The position numbers and the translations under genes are program-made. A model generated the notes under the pieces. The model was not told where the DNA came from. It ran no database searches and saw only the letters and a list, made by a program, of their open reading frames with translations. 64,000 nucleotides of DNA from Arthrobacter sp. Leaf141 (GTDB taxonomy: Bacteria; Actinomycetota; Actinomycetes; Actinomycetales; Micrococcaceae), in the NCBI RefSeq assembly GCF_001424565.1, contig NZ_LMOL01000004.1, positions 151,096 through 215,095 on the forward strand. The letters run 5' to 3'. Positions 46,771 through 55,673 of the stretch are shown in pieces. Every line of letters starts with the position of its first letter. The stretch's first letter is position 1.

Positions 46771-47766
46771 ATGGCCCTGGACCTGCCCCTGCACAGCTGG
46801 CTTCTCGACTCCGATCCCGCGCTCCGCTGGCAGGTGGAACGTGACATCACCGGCGCCCCGCCGGGTGTTTGGGAAGCCACCCGGGCCCGGATTGCCACCG
46901 AAGGTTTCGGCGCGCAGCTCCTGGCCCTGCAGGACCTTGACGGGCAGTGGGCCGGCGGCGCGTACTTTCCGAAAGACTTCGATTTCGAAGGGCCGGAAGC
47001 CGCCAACGATGCGGGCCAGCCGTATACCGCCACCACCTGGGCGCTGAACATGCTCCGCGAATGGGGCCTCGACCCTGCCCCGCTTGCCGGGACGGCAGAG
47101 CTGCTGGCGGCAAACAGCCGCTGGGAGTATGACGACCTGCCCTACTGGGATGGCGAGGTGGACTGCTGCATCAACGCGTTCACGCTGGCCAACGGTGTGT
47201 GGCTGGGTGCCGACGTCGCCGGGATCGCCGAGTGGTTCCGGGAGCATCAACTTGCCGACGACGGCTGGAACTGCGAGTGGGTGGCCGGCTCCACCCGGTC
47301 CTCGTTCCACTCCACCCTCAACGTCCTCAAGGGGCTGCTTTACCACCAGGCTGCCACCGGACAGGACGAGCTGCAGACGCTCCGGAGCCGGGGCGAGGAG
47401 TATCTCCTGACCCGCAAGCTGCTGTACCGGGAATCGACGGGCGAGGTGGTGGCGCCGTGGGCACCGCGGTTCGTCTATCCGTTCCGCTGGTTCTACAGCG
47501 CGCTGAACGCCGCGGACTATTTCCGCGCGGCCGCCCTGCACGACGGCGTTGCGCCGGATTCGCGGCTGGCCGACGCCATAGCGGTCATCAGGTCAGCCCG
47601 CCAACCGGACGGCACCTGGCTGCAGGAACGGCGCCACCCGGGCCGGGTCTGGTTCGAAGTGGACGTTGACGCCGGACAGCCGTCCAAATGGCTCACGTTC
47701 CACGCCCTGCGGGTGCTGGACTGGTGGGACGCCGCGCACGCCGCAACAAAACACCAGCAGGAGTAG
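46771..47766 (+). CDS. Squalene-cyclase-like alpha/alpha toroid protein
   Basis: A 331-residue protein built from repeated QxxDGxW-type helices: LLALQDLDGQWAGGAYF near 55, EHQLADDGWNCEW near 170, and IRSARQPDGTWLQERR near 275. This is the repeat of terpene cyclases and related toroid proteins. The catalytic DxDD motif of squalene-hopene cyclases is not present, so it is probably not a cyclase; related hypothetical proteins of unknown role exist in actinobacteria. It is one monocistronic unit, bounded upstream by an operon terminator and downstream by a hairpin facing the amidohydrolase gene. Confidence 0.8.
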   Translation: MALDLPLHSWLLDSDPALRWQVERDITGAPPGVWEATRARIATEGFGAQLLALQDLDGQWAGGAYFPKDFDFEGPEAANDAGQPYTATTWALNMLREWGLDPAPLAGTAELLAANSRWEYDDLPYWDGEVDCCINAFTLANGVWLGADVAGIAEWFREHQLADDGWNCEWVAGSTRSSFHSTLNVLKGLLYHQAATGQDELQTLRSRGEEYLLTRKLLYRESTGEVVAPWAPRFVYPFRWFYSALNAADYFRAAALHDGVAPDSRLADAIAVIRSARQPDGTWLQERRHPGRVWFEVDVDAGQPSKWLTFHALRVLDWWDAAHAATKHQQE

Positions 47767-47790
47767 CGCCGGGCGCCGGAAAGGGATGAC

Positions 47791-47816
47791 GACGGCGGGA
47801 CGCGCCCGCCGCCGTC
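47791..47816. terminator. Hairpin between convergent genes
   Basis: GACGGCGGG (47791-47799) pairs with CCCGCC-GCCGTC (47805-47816), with a three-base bulge, around a short loop. It lies between two converging stops and may end both transcripts. Confidence 0.5.
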
Positions 47817-47831
47817 GGCCGCACTGCGTGA

Positions 47832-49037
47832 TTACACCAGCGCCAGGTTGTCCGCCACTACCGTGCCGCGGTGGATGACCGTCCGGTCCGGCAGCCGGTC
47901 CATGACCGCGGCCGTGACGGAATCGCCGGACACCAGGACCAGGTGGGCGGGGTCCCCAACAGCCAGTCCGGGCCGGTCCGCAACCGATCCCAGGCGCGGG
48001 GCCTGCGGGTCCAGCACTGCCGCCCCGCCGACGGTGGCCACCGCGACGCAGTGCTCGATCAGCTGGTCCGCCCGGAATTTGGACGTGAAGGCCAGCTGCC
48101 AGGTCCGGTCCAGCATGTCCGCGTTGCCGTACGGGGACCAGTAGTCCCGCTGCCCGTCTTGGCCCAGGCCCACCCGGACGCCCGCGGCAACCAGCTGTTG
48201 CAGTGGCAGGGGCGCGCCGGCCGGTGCGACGGTGGCCATGGAAACGTCCAGCGCCCCCATCCGGTCCACCAGGTCCTGCAGCTGGCCGGCGGGCAGCTCG
48301 GCCAGGCCGTAGCCATGGGAGATGGTGACCAGGCCCTGCATACCCAGCGCCTTGGTGCGTTCCAGGATCAGCTCGGCGCTGAAGAGGCCCAGCTGGCCCG
48401 GTTCGTGCAGGTGGATGTCGATGGGAACACCGTATTTTTCGGCCAGGCCGAAGACGATGTCCAGGTGCCGGACCGGGTCCCGGTCCAAAGCGCACGGGTC
48501 GATGCCGCCCACCACGTCGGCGCCCAGCTTCAGGGCCTCCTCGAGGACTTCCGGGCTGCCCGCTTCGCGGAGCAACCCGGCCTGCGGAAAGGAGATGATG
48601 TCGACGTCGGCACGGTCCCGGTGCTCCTGTTTCGCGGCCAGGACGGCTTCCAGGCGCTCCAGCCCGGCGTCCACATCCACCTGGGCGTAGCTGCGGACCC
48701 GGGTGGTGCCGCGCTCAATCATGGCGCCGAGTGTCAGGGTGGCCCGTTCGGCGATGGTGGCTTCGGCGTTGCGCCAGTTCTGCCGGTCGTTGAGCATCAT
48801 GTTCCACACGCCCGGCGAACCGGTGTGCGGCCGGAACGGCAGGCCCAGCCGGGTGGAGTCCAGGTGGACGTGCACATCCGAGAAGGACGGCAGCAGGATC
48901 CGGCCGCGTCCCGCAACCTCGGTGGCGCCGGGCGGGGCCGGGAGCGCTGCACCCATGCCGGCGATAGCGCCGCCGTCGAGCATCACATCCGTTGCTTGGG
49001 CGCCCCAGGGCCGGACGTTGCGCAGCACCACGCTCAT
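47832..49037 (-). CDS. Cytosine deaminase-like amidohydrolase
   Basis: A 401-residue metal-dependent hydrolase of the amidohydrolase superfamily near cytosine deaminase and isocytosine/triazine deaminases. The metal motif DVHVHLD lies at about 54-60, followed by IDIHLHEPGQ, ISHGYGLAEL and VGLGQDGQRDYWSPYG with the late Asp. Such enzymes hydrolyse C-N bonds in heterocycles or amidines. It is the last gene of the oppBCDF-binding protein operon and overlaps the binding-protein stop by four bases. The substrate is probably the compound this transporter imports; cytosine itself is not favoured by the peptide-type transporter. Confidence 0.87.
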   Translation of the reverse strand: MSVVLRNVRPWGAQATDVMLDGGAIAGMGAALPAPPGATEVAGRGRILLPSFSDVHVHLDSTRLGLPFRPHTGSPGVWNMMLNDRQNWRNAEATIAERATLTLGAMIERGTTRVRSYAQVDVDAGLERLEAVLAAKQEHRDRADVDIISFPQAGLLREAGSPEVLEEALKLGADVVGGIDPCALDRDPVRHLDIVFGLAEKYGVPIDIHLHEPGQLGLFSAELILERTKALGMQGLVTISHGYGLAELPAGQLQDLVDRMGALDVSMATVAPAGAPLPLQQLVAAGVRVGLGQDGQRDYWSPYGNADMLDRTWQLAFTSKFRADQLIEHCVAVATVGGAAVLDPQAPRLGSVADRPGLAVGDPAHLVLVSGDSVTAAVMDRLPDRTVIHRGTVVADNLALV

Positions 49038-50599
49038 TTGGTCAGCCCGGTGGCGGAGAAGTCGTACAGGCCGTCGGCCCGCTGGGTCCAGGCCAGCGAC
49101 TTGTCCACGGCGAAGTTGTTGGCCGGGACGTAGAGCGGGATGAAGTAGGCCTTGTCATTGCTGTAGGTGAGCAGCTCCTTGAAGACGTCCAGCCGGGCCG
49201 CGCCGTCCACACCCCGCTGGGTGACCGCGAGCCCCGCCGTTTTGGGATCCTGGGCGTAGTTGTTGTTGCCGGCCTGCTCGTAGAAGTCGGTGAGGGGCAG
49301 GTCCCCGTCCAGGGTTGATGGTGCCCAGGTATTCAAGTAGATGCCTTTCAGCTGGCGGTTGCGGACCTTCAAAGTATGGCTGGCCTGGTCGGCGCCCACC
49401 AGATTGACGTTGACCCCGGCCGCGCTGAGGTACCCCTGGATGGCCTGCGCTACCTCCCCGCTCAAGGGGATCCGGCCGTCCAGCGCGTACTCGAAATCGA
49501 TGGACTCGCCGTTGTAGCCGGCCTCGGCCAGCAGTTTTTTAGCCTGGTCCGGGTTGTAGCCGCCGTCGGACAGGCCGTCCGCAAACCCCTCAACACTGGG
49601 TGCCAGCATCTGGGTGGCGGGCTCGCCGAGGCCGGACAGGACGGTTTTGACGATCGCCTCCTTGTCGATGGCCAGGCCGATGGCGCGCCGCACCTTCTCC
49701 TCCTTCAGGACACCGGCCGTGGAGTTGACGCCCAGGAACACCACGCCGTTGGAGAGCTCCGACTGGACGTTGACGCCGCCGGACCCCTTCACCGACTCTG
49801 CCTGCGCCGGGCTGATCTGGGCCACGTCCAGGGACCCGGAGAGCACACCGTTGACCCGGGATTCATCGGAGGCCACCGGCACCAGGCTGATTGCGTCGAG
49901 TTTGGCCGGTTCGCCCCAATAGGAGTCGTTCCGCACCAGGTCATACGAGACCCCGCGCTGGATTTTCTCGAACTTGAACGGCCCGGACCCCACGGGTGCT
50001 GCCGCAAAAGCGGCAGGCCCCATGGCCGCGTAGGCCTGGTCCGGGACGATGGAGATCAATGAGGTATTGCGCGGGAAGGCGGAGAACGGCGCCTTCATCT
50101 CGAACCGGACCTTGGTGTCGTCAACCTTCGCCACGGACTTCAGGGAGCTGAGGTAGCCGAAGTTCTCCGACGTGGGGTCCGCCAGGATGCTGCTGAAGGA
50201 AAACACCACGTCATCCGCCGTCAGCGGTTCGCCGTTGGTGAAGGTGACGCCTTCGCGGAGGGTGAAGTCCCAGCTGGTCATGTCCGCGCTGGGCGTCCAT
50301 TCGGTGGCGAGCTTCGGTTCCAGGGATCCGTCCGCGGTGATCTTGGTGAGCTGGTCAAAGGTGTTGAAGAAAACGGACAGCACCACCAGGCTGCCGGTTT
50401 TGACCGGGTCCATGGACGTGGGGTCGGTGGGAAGGGCGGCCACGATCCTGCCGCCGGTCCCGCCGGTTGTGGACGATGACGCGTCGGAGCTGGATTCGAA
50501 CCCGCCGGCGCAGCTGGACAGTGCCAGCGCGGCGGCGAGGCCCACGGAGAGGACCGGCAGCACGGAGCGGAAGGGGGAGCGGGGTGCGGAAGCAGACAT
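49034..50599 (-). CDS. Extracellular solute-binding lipoprotein, family 5
   Basis: A 521-residue binding protein of the peptide/nickel (SBP_bac_5) family. The signal ends in LALSSC with lipid-linked Cys30. GGRIVAALPTDPTSMDPVKTG is the canonical start of the mature domain, and VRRAIGLAIDKEAIV and DPKTAGLAVTQ-like stretches follow. It delivers the ligand to the OppB/C pore. It begins 61 bases after the second ATPase gene, with GAGGAGAACGC before the ATG, and is the only gene of this operon not joined by an overlap. It could be an OppA-type, opine or other nitrogen-compound binder. Confidence 0.92.
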   Translation of the reverse strand: MSASAPRSPFRSVLPVLSVGLAAALALSSCAGGFESSSDASSSTTGGTGGRIVAALPTDPTSMDPVKTGSLVVLSVFFNTFDQLTKITADGSLEPKLATEWTPSADMTSWDFTLREGVTFTNGEPLTADDVVFSFSSILADPTSENFGYLSSLKSVAKVDDTKVRFEMKAPFSAFPRNTSLISIVPDQAYAAMGPAAFAAAPVGSGPFKFEKIQRGVSYDLVRNDSYWGEPAKLDAISLVPVASDESRVNGVLSGSLDVAQISPAQAESVKGSGGVNVQSELSNGVVFLGVNSTAGVLKEEKVRRAIGLAIDKEAIVKTVLSGLGEPATQMLAPSVEGFADGLSDGGYNPDQAKKLLAEAGYNGESIDFEYALDGRIPLSGEVAQAIQGYLSAAGVNVNLVGADQASHTLKVRNRQLKGIYLNTWAPSTLDGDLPLTDFYEQAGNNNYAQDPKTAGLAVTQRGVDGAARLDVFKELLTYSNDKAYFIPLYVPANNFAVDKSLAWTQRADGLYDFSATGLTK

Positions 50600-50660
50600 G
50601 CGTTCTCCTCGAAGGATGGGTGGCCGCGCACGGCCGGCGGAAAATTGGGAACGGGAACGG

Positions 50661-51671
50661 TCAGGGATGGACCAGCAGGCACGCCGACTGGTGGGCGGAG
50701 ACCACCGGGAAATCCACCTGAGTGGGAACCGGCGGCAGGAGGGAAGGCACGACGGCGGCGCAGGACGCTTCTGCCTGCGGACAGCGGGTACGGAAGGCGC
50801 AGCCGGAGGGCAGGTTTGCGGCGTCCGGCAGGTCGCCGGTCAGGACGACCCGCTGCCGGCTGGCAGCCTTGTCCGGATCGGCCACCGGGGCCGCGGACAT
50901 CAAGGCCTTGGTATAGGGGTGCTGCGGGTTGGTGAAAACGTCCGCGGCCGGGCCCGTTTCCACGATCCTGCCCATGTACATCACGGCCACGCGGTGGCTG
51001 ATCTGCCGGACCACCGAAAGGTCGTGGGCAATAAACAGGTAGGCCAGGCCCAGTTCGGCCTGCAGGTCCTGCAGGAGGTTGATGACCTGGGCCTGCACGG
51101 AGACGTCCAGCGCGGAGACGGGTTCGTCCAGGATGAGCAGCTCCGGTTTGAGCGCCAGGGCCCGGGCAATCCCCACCCGCTGCCGCTGCCCGCCGGAGAA
51201 CTCGCCGGGTTTCCGCTGGCCCATGGCTGCGGTGAGCCCCACCTGTTCCAGCAGGGCGGTCACTGCTGCTGCCGTGTACTGGCCGTTGATCCGGAGCGGT
51301 TCCGCAATGATCTCGTGCACCGTCAGGCGCGGATCGAGGGACGAGTACGGGTCCTGGAACACCATCTGTATCCGCGCCCGTTCCTGCCGGCGGCGGCCAT
51401 TAAGCAGCCCGGCCAGGTTGCGGCCGCCCACGGCCACCGCACCGGAGCTGGGTTTGTTCAGGCCCAGGATGGCACGGACCAGGGTGGACTTGCCGCAGCC
51501 CGACTCGCCCACCAGCCCCAGCGTCTCGCCGGGCGCCACGTGCAGGGACACCCCGTTGACGGCTTTGAGGGTGGTGCGGGAAAACAGTGGTCCGCGGACC
51601 GGGAATTCAACGGCCAGGTCCTGGACGGTCAGCACGTCCAAAAACGGCGCTGCGGGAGTATCTGTCCTCAT
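50661..51671 (-). CDS. Peptide-type ABC transporter ATPase, OppF-like
   Basis: A 336-residue ATPase. Walker A is GESGCGKST at 55-63, the signature reads GEFSGGQRQR and Walker B is LLILDEPVSALD. The C-terminal oligopeptide extension with GCAFRTRCPQAEASC holds the cysteine pattern of OppD/F/DppF proteins, which in several members binds an iron-sulfur cluster. It pairs with the OppD-like subunit to power import. The start overlaps the preceding stop by four bases. Confidence 0.93.
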   Translation of the reverse strand: MRTDTPAAPFLDVLTVQDLAVEFPVRGPLFSRTTLKAVNGVSLHVAPGETLGLVGESGCGKSTLVRAILGLNKPSSGAVAVGGRNLAGLLNGRRRQERARIQMVFQDPYSSLDPRLTVHEIIAEPLRINGQYTAAAVTALLEQVGLTAAMGQRKPGEFSGGQRQRVGIARALALKPELLILDEPVSALDVSVQAQVINLLQDLQAELGLAYLFIAHDLSVVRQISHRVAVMYMGRIVETGPAADVFTNPQHPYTKALMSAAPVADPDKAASRQRVVLTGDLPDAANLPSGCAFRTRCPQAEASCAAVVPSLLPPVPTQVDFPVVSAHQSACLLVHP

Positions 51672-52738
51672 GCCTGCTGTCCTTTCAGGAGAAGCTGTCC
51701 GGCATTGTCCCCGGCGAAATGGCAGGCCGCCGCGCGGGGCCCGGCGGGATGGCCGGGACCGTGGGCCCCGGCAGGGGGAGTGGGCAGCAGTTCCAGGAGG
51801 GGCGCGGTGGTGGTGCAGGTCCCCTGGTCCAGGCTGGCGTGGCAGCGCGGTGCGAAGGCGCAGCCTGCTGGCCTGTCGGCGGCTGCCGGGGGCGAACCCG
51901 GAATGGTGAACGCCCGGCCGCCGGCAGTGCCCTCGCCCAGGACACTGGCCAGCAGGCCCACGGTGTAGGGGTGTGCCGGGCGGTGGAAGAGGTCCCGGAC
52001 GCCGGCCGTTTCCACTACCTTGCCGCTGTACATCACGGCAACCCGGTCGGCTGCCTCTGCCACCAGGCCCAGGTCATGGGTGATGAGGATCATCGCCGAG
52101 CCGGCCCGGCTGCGGGCCGCAGCCAGGACGTCCATCACCTGCGCCTGGACGGTGACGTCCAGGGCCGTGGTGGGCTCGTCGGCGATCAGCAGGGCGGGGT
52201 CGTGTGCCATGGCCATGGCGATCATGGCCCGCTGGCGCATCCCGCCGGACCACTGGTGCGGGTAGGCGGCCGCACGGCCGGCCGGGTCGGGGACCCCGAC
52301 GGCGGCGAGCAGGCGGTGGACCTTTTCTGCGGTCTGCTTCCGGTTCAGCCCGGTGGCGTGCAGTTTCACGGCCTCCGCCAGTTGCCGGCCCACACGCTGC
52401 AACGGGTTCAGGGCGGACATCGGATCCTGGAAGACCATGGCCAGGTCCTTGCCCCGGATCCGGCGCAGGTCCCGTTCGGGAAGTTTGGTCAGGTCCCGGC
52501 CCCGGAACAGGATCCTGCCGGCTGAGACGCGAACGCCCGGCGGCAGGAGGTCCATGATGGCCAGGACGGTCAGGCTCTTGCCGGAACCGGACTCGCCCAC
52601 CAGGGCGAACACCTCATCCTGGTGTACCTCGAAGGAGACGCCGTCCACCAACCGGACCGGGCCGGCGTCGCCCGTTGCCTCAATGGCGAGGTCCTGCACC
52701 TGCAGGAGCGGGATGCGGGATTCTGCTGCGGGGCTCAT
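51668..52738 (-). CDS. Peptide-type ABC transporter ATPase, OppD-like
   Basis: A 356-residue ATPase. Walker A is GESGSGKSL at 48-56, with a final Leu where Ser/Thr is usual; the next residue is Thr, which may serve. The signature WSGGMRQR and Walker B LLIADEPTTALD follow. The C-terminal cysteine region (GCAFAPRCHASLDQGTC) resembles that of its OppF partner. It is part of the ATGA-overlapping chain OppB-OppC-OppD-OppF. Confidence 0.92.
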   Translation of the reverse strand: MSPAAESRIPLLQVQDLAIEATGDAGPVRLVDGVSFEVHQDEVFALVGESGSGKSLTVLAIMDLLPPGVRVSAGRILFRGRDLTKLPERDLRRIRGKDLAMVFQDPMSALNPLQRVGRQLAEAVKLHATGLNRKQTAEKVHRLLAAVGVPDPAGRAAAYPHQWSGGMRQRAMIAMAMAHDPALLIADEPTTALDVTVQAQVMDVLAAARSRAGSAMILITHDLGLVAEAADRVAVMYSGKVVETAGVRDLFHRPAHPYTVGLLASVLGEGTAGGRAFTIPGSPPAAADRPAGCAFAPRCHASLDQGTCTTTAPLLELLPTPPAGAHGPGHPAGPRAAACHFAGDNAGQLLLKGQQA

Positions 52739-53676
52739 GCTGTCCGTCCCTTCCGGAGGAGGGCGCCGGTGGTGCCCTCGGCGGTGAAGCGCTGGCTGAC
52801 AAACTGGGCGCCGGCCACGGTGAGGAACATGGCCAGGCCGGGCAGGATGGCCAACCAGGGGTTGCTGCCCAGGTATTTCTGGCCTTCGAAGATCATGGAG
52901 CCCCAGCTGGGGACCGGCGGCTGCACCCCCAGGCCCAGGTATTCCAGTGAGGACTCGATCAGCACAATCGTGGCGATGTCCGTTGCGCCGATGATCAGGG
53001 TCTGGGAGAAGACGTTGGGCAGGATGTGCCGGCGGATCACCCAGCCGTGCCCGCCACCCTGCGTCAGCGGCGCCAGGACAAAGTCACGGTGCCGCAGCGA
53101 CCGGGCCAGGTTCCGGCTCACCCTTGCGTAGCCCACCCAGTAGGTCAGGCCCAGCGTCACGATGGTCACGGTGGCGCTGGGGCCGGTGACGGCGGCCACG
53201 GCGATCAGCAGCAGCACCACGGGCATGGCCAGGTTGACGTCCGCCAGAGTGGTCACCGCCGAATCGAGGCGGCCGCCGAAGTAGCCGGCAGCCATGCCCA
53301 GCGTGGTGCCGATCACCGCATTGAGGATCACGACGGCGAACGCGATTCCCAGCGTCACCGCACTGGCCAGGGACAGCCGGCTGAGCAGGTCCCGGCCCAG
53401 CGAGTCGGTCCCCAGGAGATGATCCGGGTCCGTGAAGGGTGCGCGCATCGCTGCCGAGAGGTCCTGGCCGAAGGGGTCGAAGCCCGGGAGCAGCGGAACC
53501 ACCGCGGCCAGCAGCAGAACCAGGCCCAGCATGGCGGACCCGATGACGAAGGCCGGGGAGGTGCCGCGGCCCTTGCGCTTGGCGGGCGTGGGGGTTGCGG
53601 GAGTTCCCTGGATGTCCGGGTCCGTGGGCGCGGTGGCGGGAACCTGGGTTCCGGCGGGAAGGAGTTGTTGGGTCAT
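52735..53676 (-). CDS. ABC transporter permease, OppC-like
   Basis: A 313-residue membrane subunit with six helices. A Pro/Thr-rich cytoplasmic head (residues 1-33) is followed by the first helix SPAFVIGSAMLGLVLLLAAVVPLL in order. The GTDSLGRDLLSRL motif and the ILPNVFSQTLIIGATDIATIVLIESSLEYLGLG region are typical of DppC/OppC proteins. It forms the pore with OppB. ATGA overlaps link it to both neighbours. Confidence 0.93.
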   Translation of the reverse strand: MTQQLLPAGTQVPATAPTDPDIQGTPATPTPAKRKGRGTSPAFVIGSAMLGLVLLLAAVVPLLPGFDPFGQDLSAAMRAPFTDPDHLLGTDSLGRDLLSRLSLASAVTLGIAFAVVILNAVIGTTLGMAAGYFGGRLDSAVTTLADVNLAMPVVLLLIAVAAVTGPSATVTIVTLGLTYWVGYARVSRNLARSLRHRDFVLAPLTQGGGHGWVIRRHILPNVFSQTLIIGATDIATIVLIESSLEYLGLGVQPPVPSWGSMIFEGQKYLGSNPWLAILPGLAMFLTVAGAQFVSQRFTAEGTTGALLRKGRTA

Positions 53677-54590
53677 GCCAGGCTCACTCTCGGATCGACC
53701 TTGGCGGACAGGAGGTCCACGGCCAGGTTCACGGTGACGAAGATCAGGGCCACCACCAGCAGGCCGGCCTGGACAATGGGGAAGTCGCGCTGGCTGACGG
53801 CGTCGGTGAGGACCTGGCCCAGGCCGGGCCAGGCGAAGACGGCTTCCACCACCACGGTGCCGCCCAGCAGCGAACCCAGGTTCAGCCCCGCCATGGTGAG
53901 GACCGGGAGCAGGGCGTTGGGCAGCATGTGGGACACCAGCACCCGGGCCCGGCTTTGGCCCTTGGCGAAGGCGGTCCGGACGTAGTCCTGGCTGGCCTGG
54001 TCGCTGAGCGCGGCGTCCATCAACCGGACATAGAGCACAAACTGGCCGGTGGCGATGGTGAGGACCGGCAGCACCAGGCTGGCCGGGCTCATCCGGCCCA
54101 GGGACGGGAGGAGGCCCAGGGCCACGGAAAACACCAGCACTGCCAGCAGCGCGAAAAAGAAATCCGGGACGGACTGGCGGAGCGATCCGCCCCAGATAAA
54201 CAGCGAGCGCAGCGTCCGGCTGCCGGTGAGCTGGATGGCCAGGGCAGCCGCCAACGCCAGGACCAGACCCAGCAGGAAGGACCAGAAGGCCAGTTCAAAG
54301 GTGGCCGGAAGCCGTTCGATGACCAGGTCCAGGGCCGGCTCACGCTGCCGGTAGGACTGGCCGAAGTCGCCGGCCAGGACGTTGGCCAGGAAGGCGCCGA
54401 ACTGCACGTGCAGGGGTTCGTTGAAGCCGAGGGCCCCGTTGAGCGCGTCCACTTCGGCGGCGGTGGCGTTGTCCGGCAGCAGCAGGCCTGCCGGTTTGCC
54501 CGTGGCACGGCCCAGGACAAACGCGAAGGTGAGGACGCAGAAGAGCGTGAATGCCGCCTGGGCTATCCGGTGGAGCAGGTAGCGGGGCAT
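53673..54590 (-). CDS. ABC transporter permease, OppB-like
   Basis: A 305-residue six-helix permease and first gene of the operon. It opens with PRYLLHRIAQAAFTLFCVLTFAFVLGRATG in pieces and has HMLPNALLPVLTMAGLNLG and VVVEAVFAWPGLGQVLTDAV, both hallmarks of DppB/OppB. The ATG at 54590 follows GAGAGGGGG, a good ribosome site; the open frame upstream has no membrane character. The divergent GntR gene begins 228 bases away, and the GntR-like boxes between them should control this operon. Confidence 0.93.
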   Translation of the reverse strand: MPRYLLHRIAQAAFTLFCVLTFAFVLGRATGKPAGLLLPDNATAAEVDALNGALGFNEPLHVQFGAFLANVLAGDFGQSYRQREPALDLVIERLPATFELAFWSFLLGLVLALAAALAIQLTGSRTLRSLFIWGGSLRQSVPDFFFALLAVLVFSVALGLLPSLGRMSPASLVLPVLTIATGQFVLYVRLMDAALSDQASQDYVRTAFAKGQSRARVLVSHMLPNALLPVLTMAGLNLGSLLGGTVVVEAVFAWPGLGQVLTDAVSQRDFPIVQAGLLVVALIFVTVNLAVDLLSAKVDPRVSLA

Positions 54591-54717
54591 GGTGCCCCCT
54601 CTCAAAAGTCGGTGGTGGGAACCCCTGGGGCAGGGACTCCGATCACAGCGTAAGGGCAGTTTTTGGGCATTCCGCCGAGTTGACCGGATCGTCATGGAGG
54701 TTAAACATGCCGGAAAC

Positions 54718-54731
54718 TTTTGAATACCAAA
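54718..54731. promoter_or_regulatory. GntR-type operator, copy 1
   Basis: TTTTGAATACCAAA includes TTTG and CAAA arms around AATAC. It resembles the FadR-subfamily consensus TTGGTATACCAA with one weaker half. Confidence 0.45.
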
Positions 54732-54770
54732 TAGCGCCATATTCGCTTTATTGGGGATGAAAGTGCACGA

Positions 54771-54782
54771 TTGGCATACCAA
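54771..54782. promoter_or_regulatory. GntR-type operator, copy 2 TTGGCATACCAA
   Basis: The sequence is nearly perfectly symmetric around CATA, 35 bases before the GntR start and about 50 bases from copy 1. Typical FadR/VanR-type GntR boxes look like this. It probably controls both the regulator and the divergent opp operon. Confidence 0.6.
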
Positions 54783-54817
54783 ACCGGGTTTTGACCCCGG
54801 CGTACAGGAGTGCAGAC

Positions 54818-55522
54818 ATGGAACAAGCAGAAGCCGCGGACCTCGGTCCGGGCCTGTCGGAGCGGGTGGCTGCCGCGCTCCGGGAGGACATCATCTCGGG
54901 CCGGATCCCCGGCGGCAGCAAACTCAACGAACGCGAGCTCTCTGCCCGGCTACAGGTCTCCCGCATCCCCCTGCGTGAGGCGTTGCCCTTGCTGGAAGCG
55001 GAGGGGTTCATCCACTCCGAAGCCCGCCGCGGCAGCGTAGTGCACACGTTTACGCTGCGGGACGCTGTGGAGGTGTTTGACCTCCGGCTCCAGCTGGAAC
55101 CGTTCGCTGCTGCGTCCGCTGCCCGCCGCGTGGCGGCCGGGGCAGACCCGGCCAACCTGCTGGCCGCGCTGGAATATGCCCGCACCGGCGAGTCCGGGCA
55201 CCAGGCGTCCGGCCGCAACTCGGACCTGCACGAGGAAATTGTCCACCTGGCCAGCCACGACCTGCTCCGCCGGCTCTCCAACCTGCTCAACGGCAGGGTG
55301 CGCTGGCTGTTCCGGCTCACCCCGGAACGGGATACACCGGGCATGTGGGAGGAACATGCGGAACTGGTCCACGCCATCGCCGACGGCCAGCCCGCCCTCG
55401 CTGAGGCGTTGGCTGGCGCCCACGTGGAACGCGGCCGGCACGCCTCCCTTCCCCACCTGGCCGGGCGCCTGCCCTCCGAGGCCCCGGCCCGCAAAGGCCG
55501 CCGGCCCCGCAGCCAGGACTGA
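54818..55522 (+). CDS. GntR family regulator, FadR subfamily
   Basis: A 234-residue regulator. The winged HTH (SERVAAALREDIISGRIPGGSKLNERELSARLQVSRIPLREALPLLEAEGF in order, residues about 16-66) is followed by an FCD ligand-binding domain: VEVFDLRLQLEPFAAASAARR, then NSDLHEEIVHLASHDLL and WEEHAELVHAIADGQ, supplying the D, H, H metal residues. ATG 54818 follows AGGAG at seven bases. Its position between the opp operon and the cyclodeaminase gene suggests it senses the catabolised compound or a product of the ornithine-cyclodeaminase-like step. Confidence 0.92.
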   Translation: MEQAEAADLGPGLSERVAAALREDIISGRIPGGSKLNERELSARLQVSRIPLREALPLLEAEGFIHSEARRGSVVHTFTLRDAVEVFDLRLQLEPFAAASAARRVAAGADPANLLAALEYARTGESGHQASGRNSDLHEEIVHLASHDLLRRLSNLLNGRVRWLFRLTPERDTPGMWEEHAELVHAIADGQPALAEALAGAHVERGRHASLPHLAGRLPSEAPARKGRRPRSQD

Positions 55523-55673
55523 TTCCACCAGCCCTGTTTTTGCACCCGTCCGCAGGAGTGCCACCCGTTCTGTTCCCGCACCGGCTTCCTTCGTGTCACT
55601 TCACCCGTTTGCTTCGCTCCACCCACGTCCAGCTCCGACGCCCAGCGCGCCGCCGAATCCCCTCGAGGTACCC

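Noticed and set aside
45667..47541. A 624-codon minus-strand frame across the isomerase and toroid protein genes
   Set aside because: It spans three well-supported plus-strand features and has no recognisable domain.
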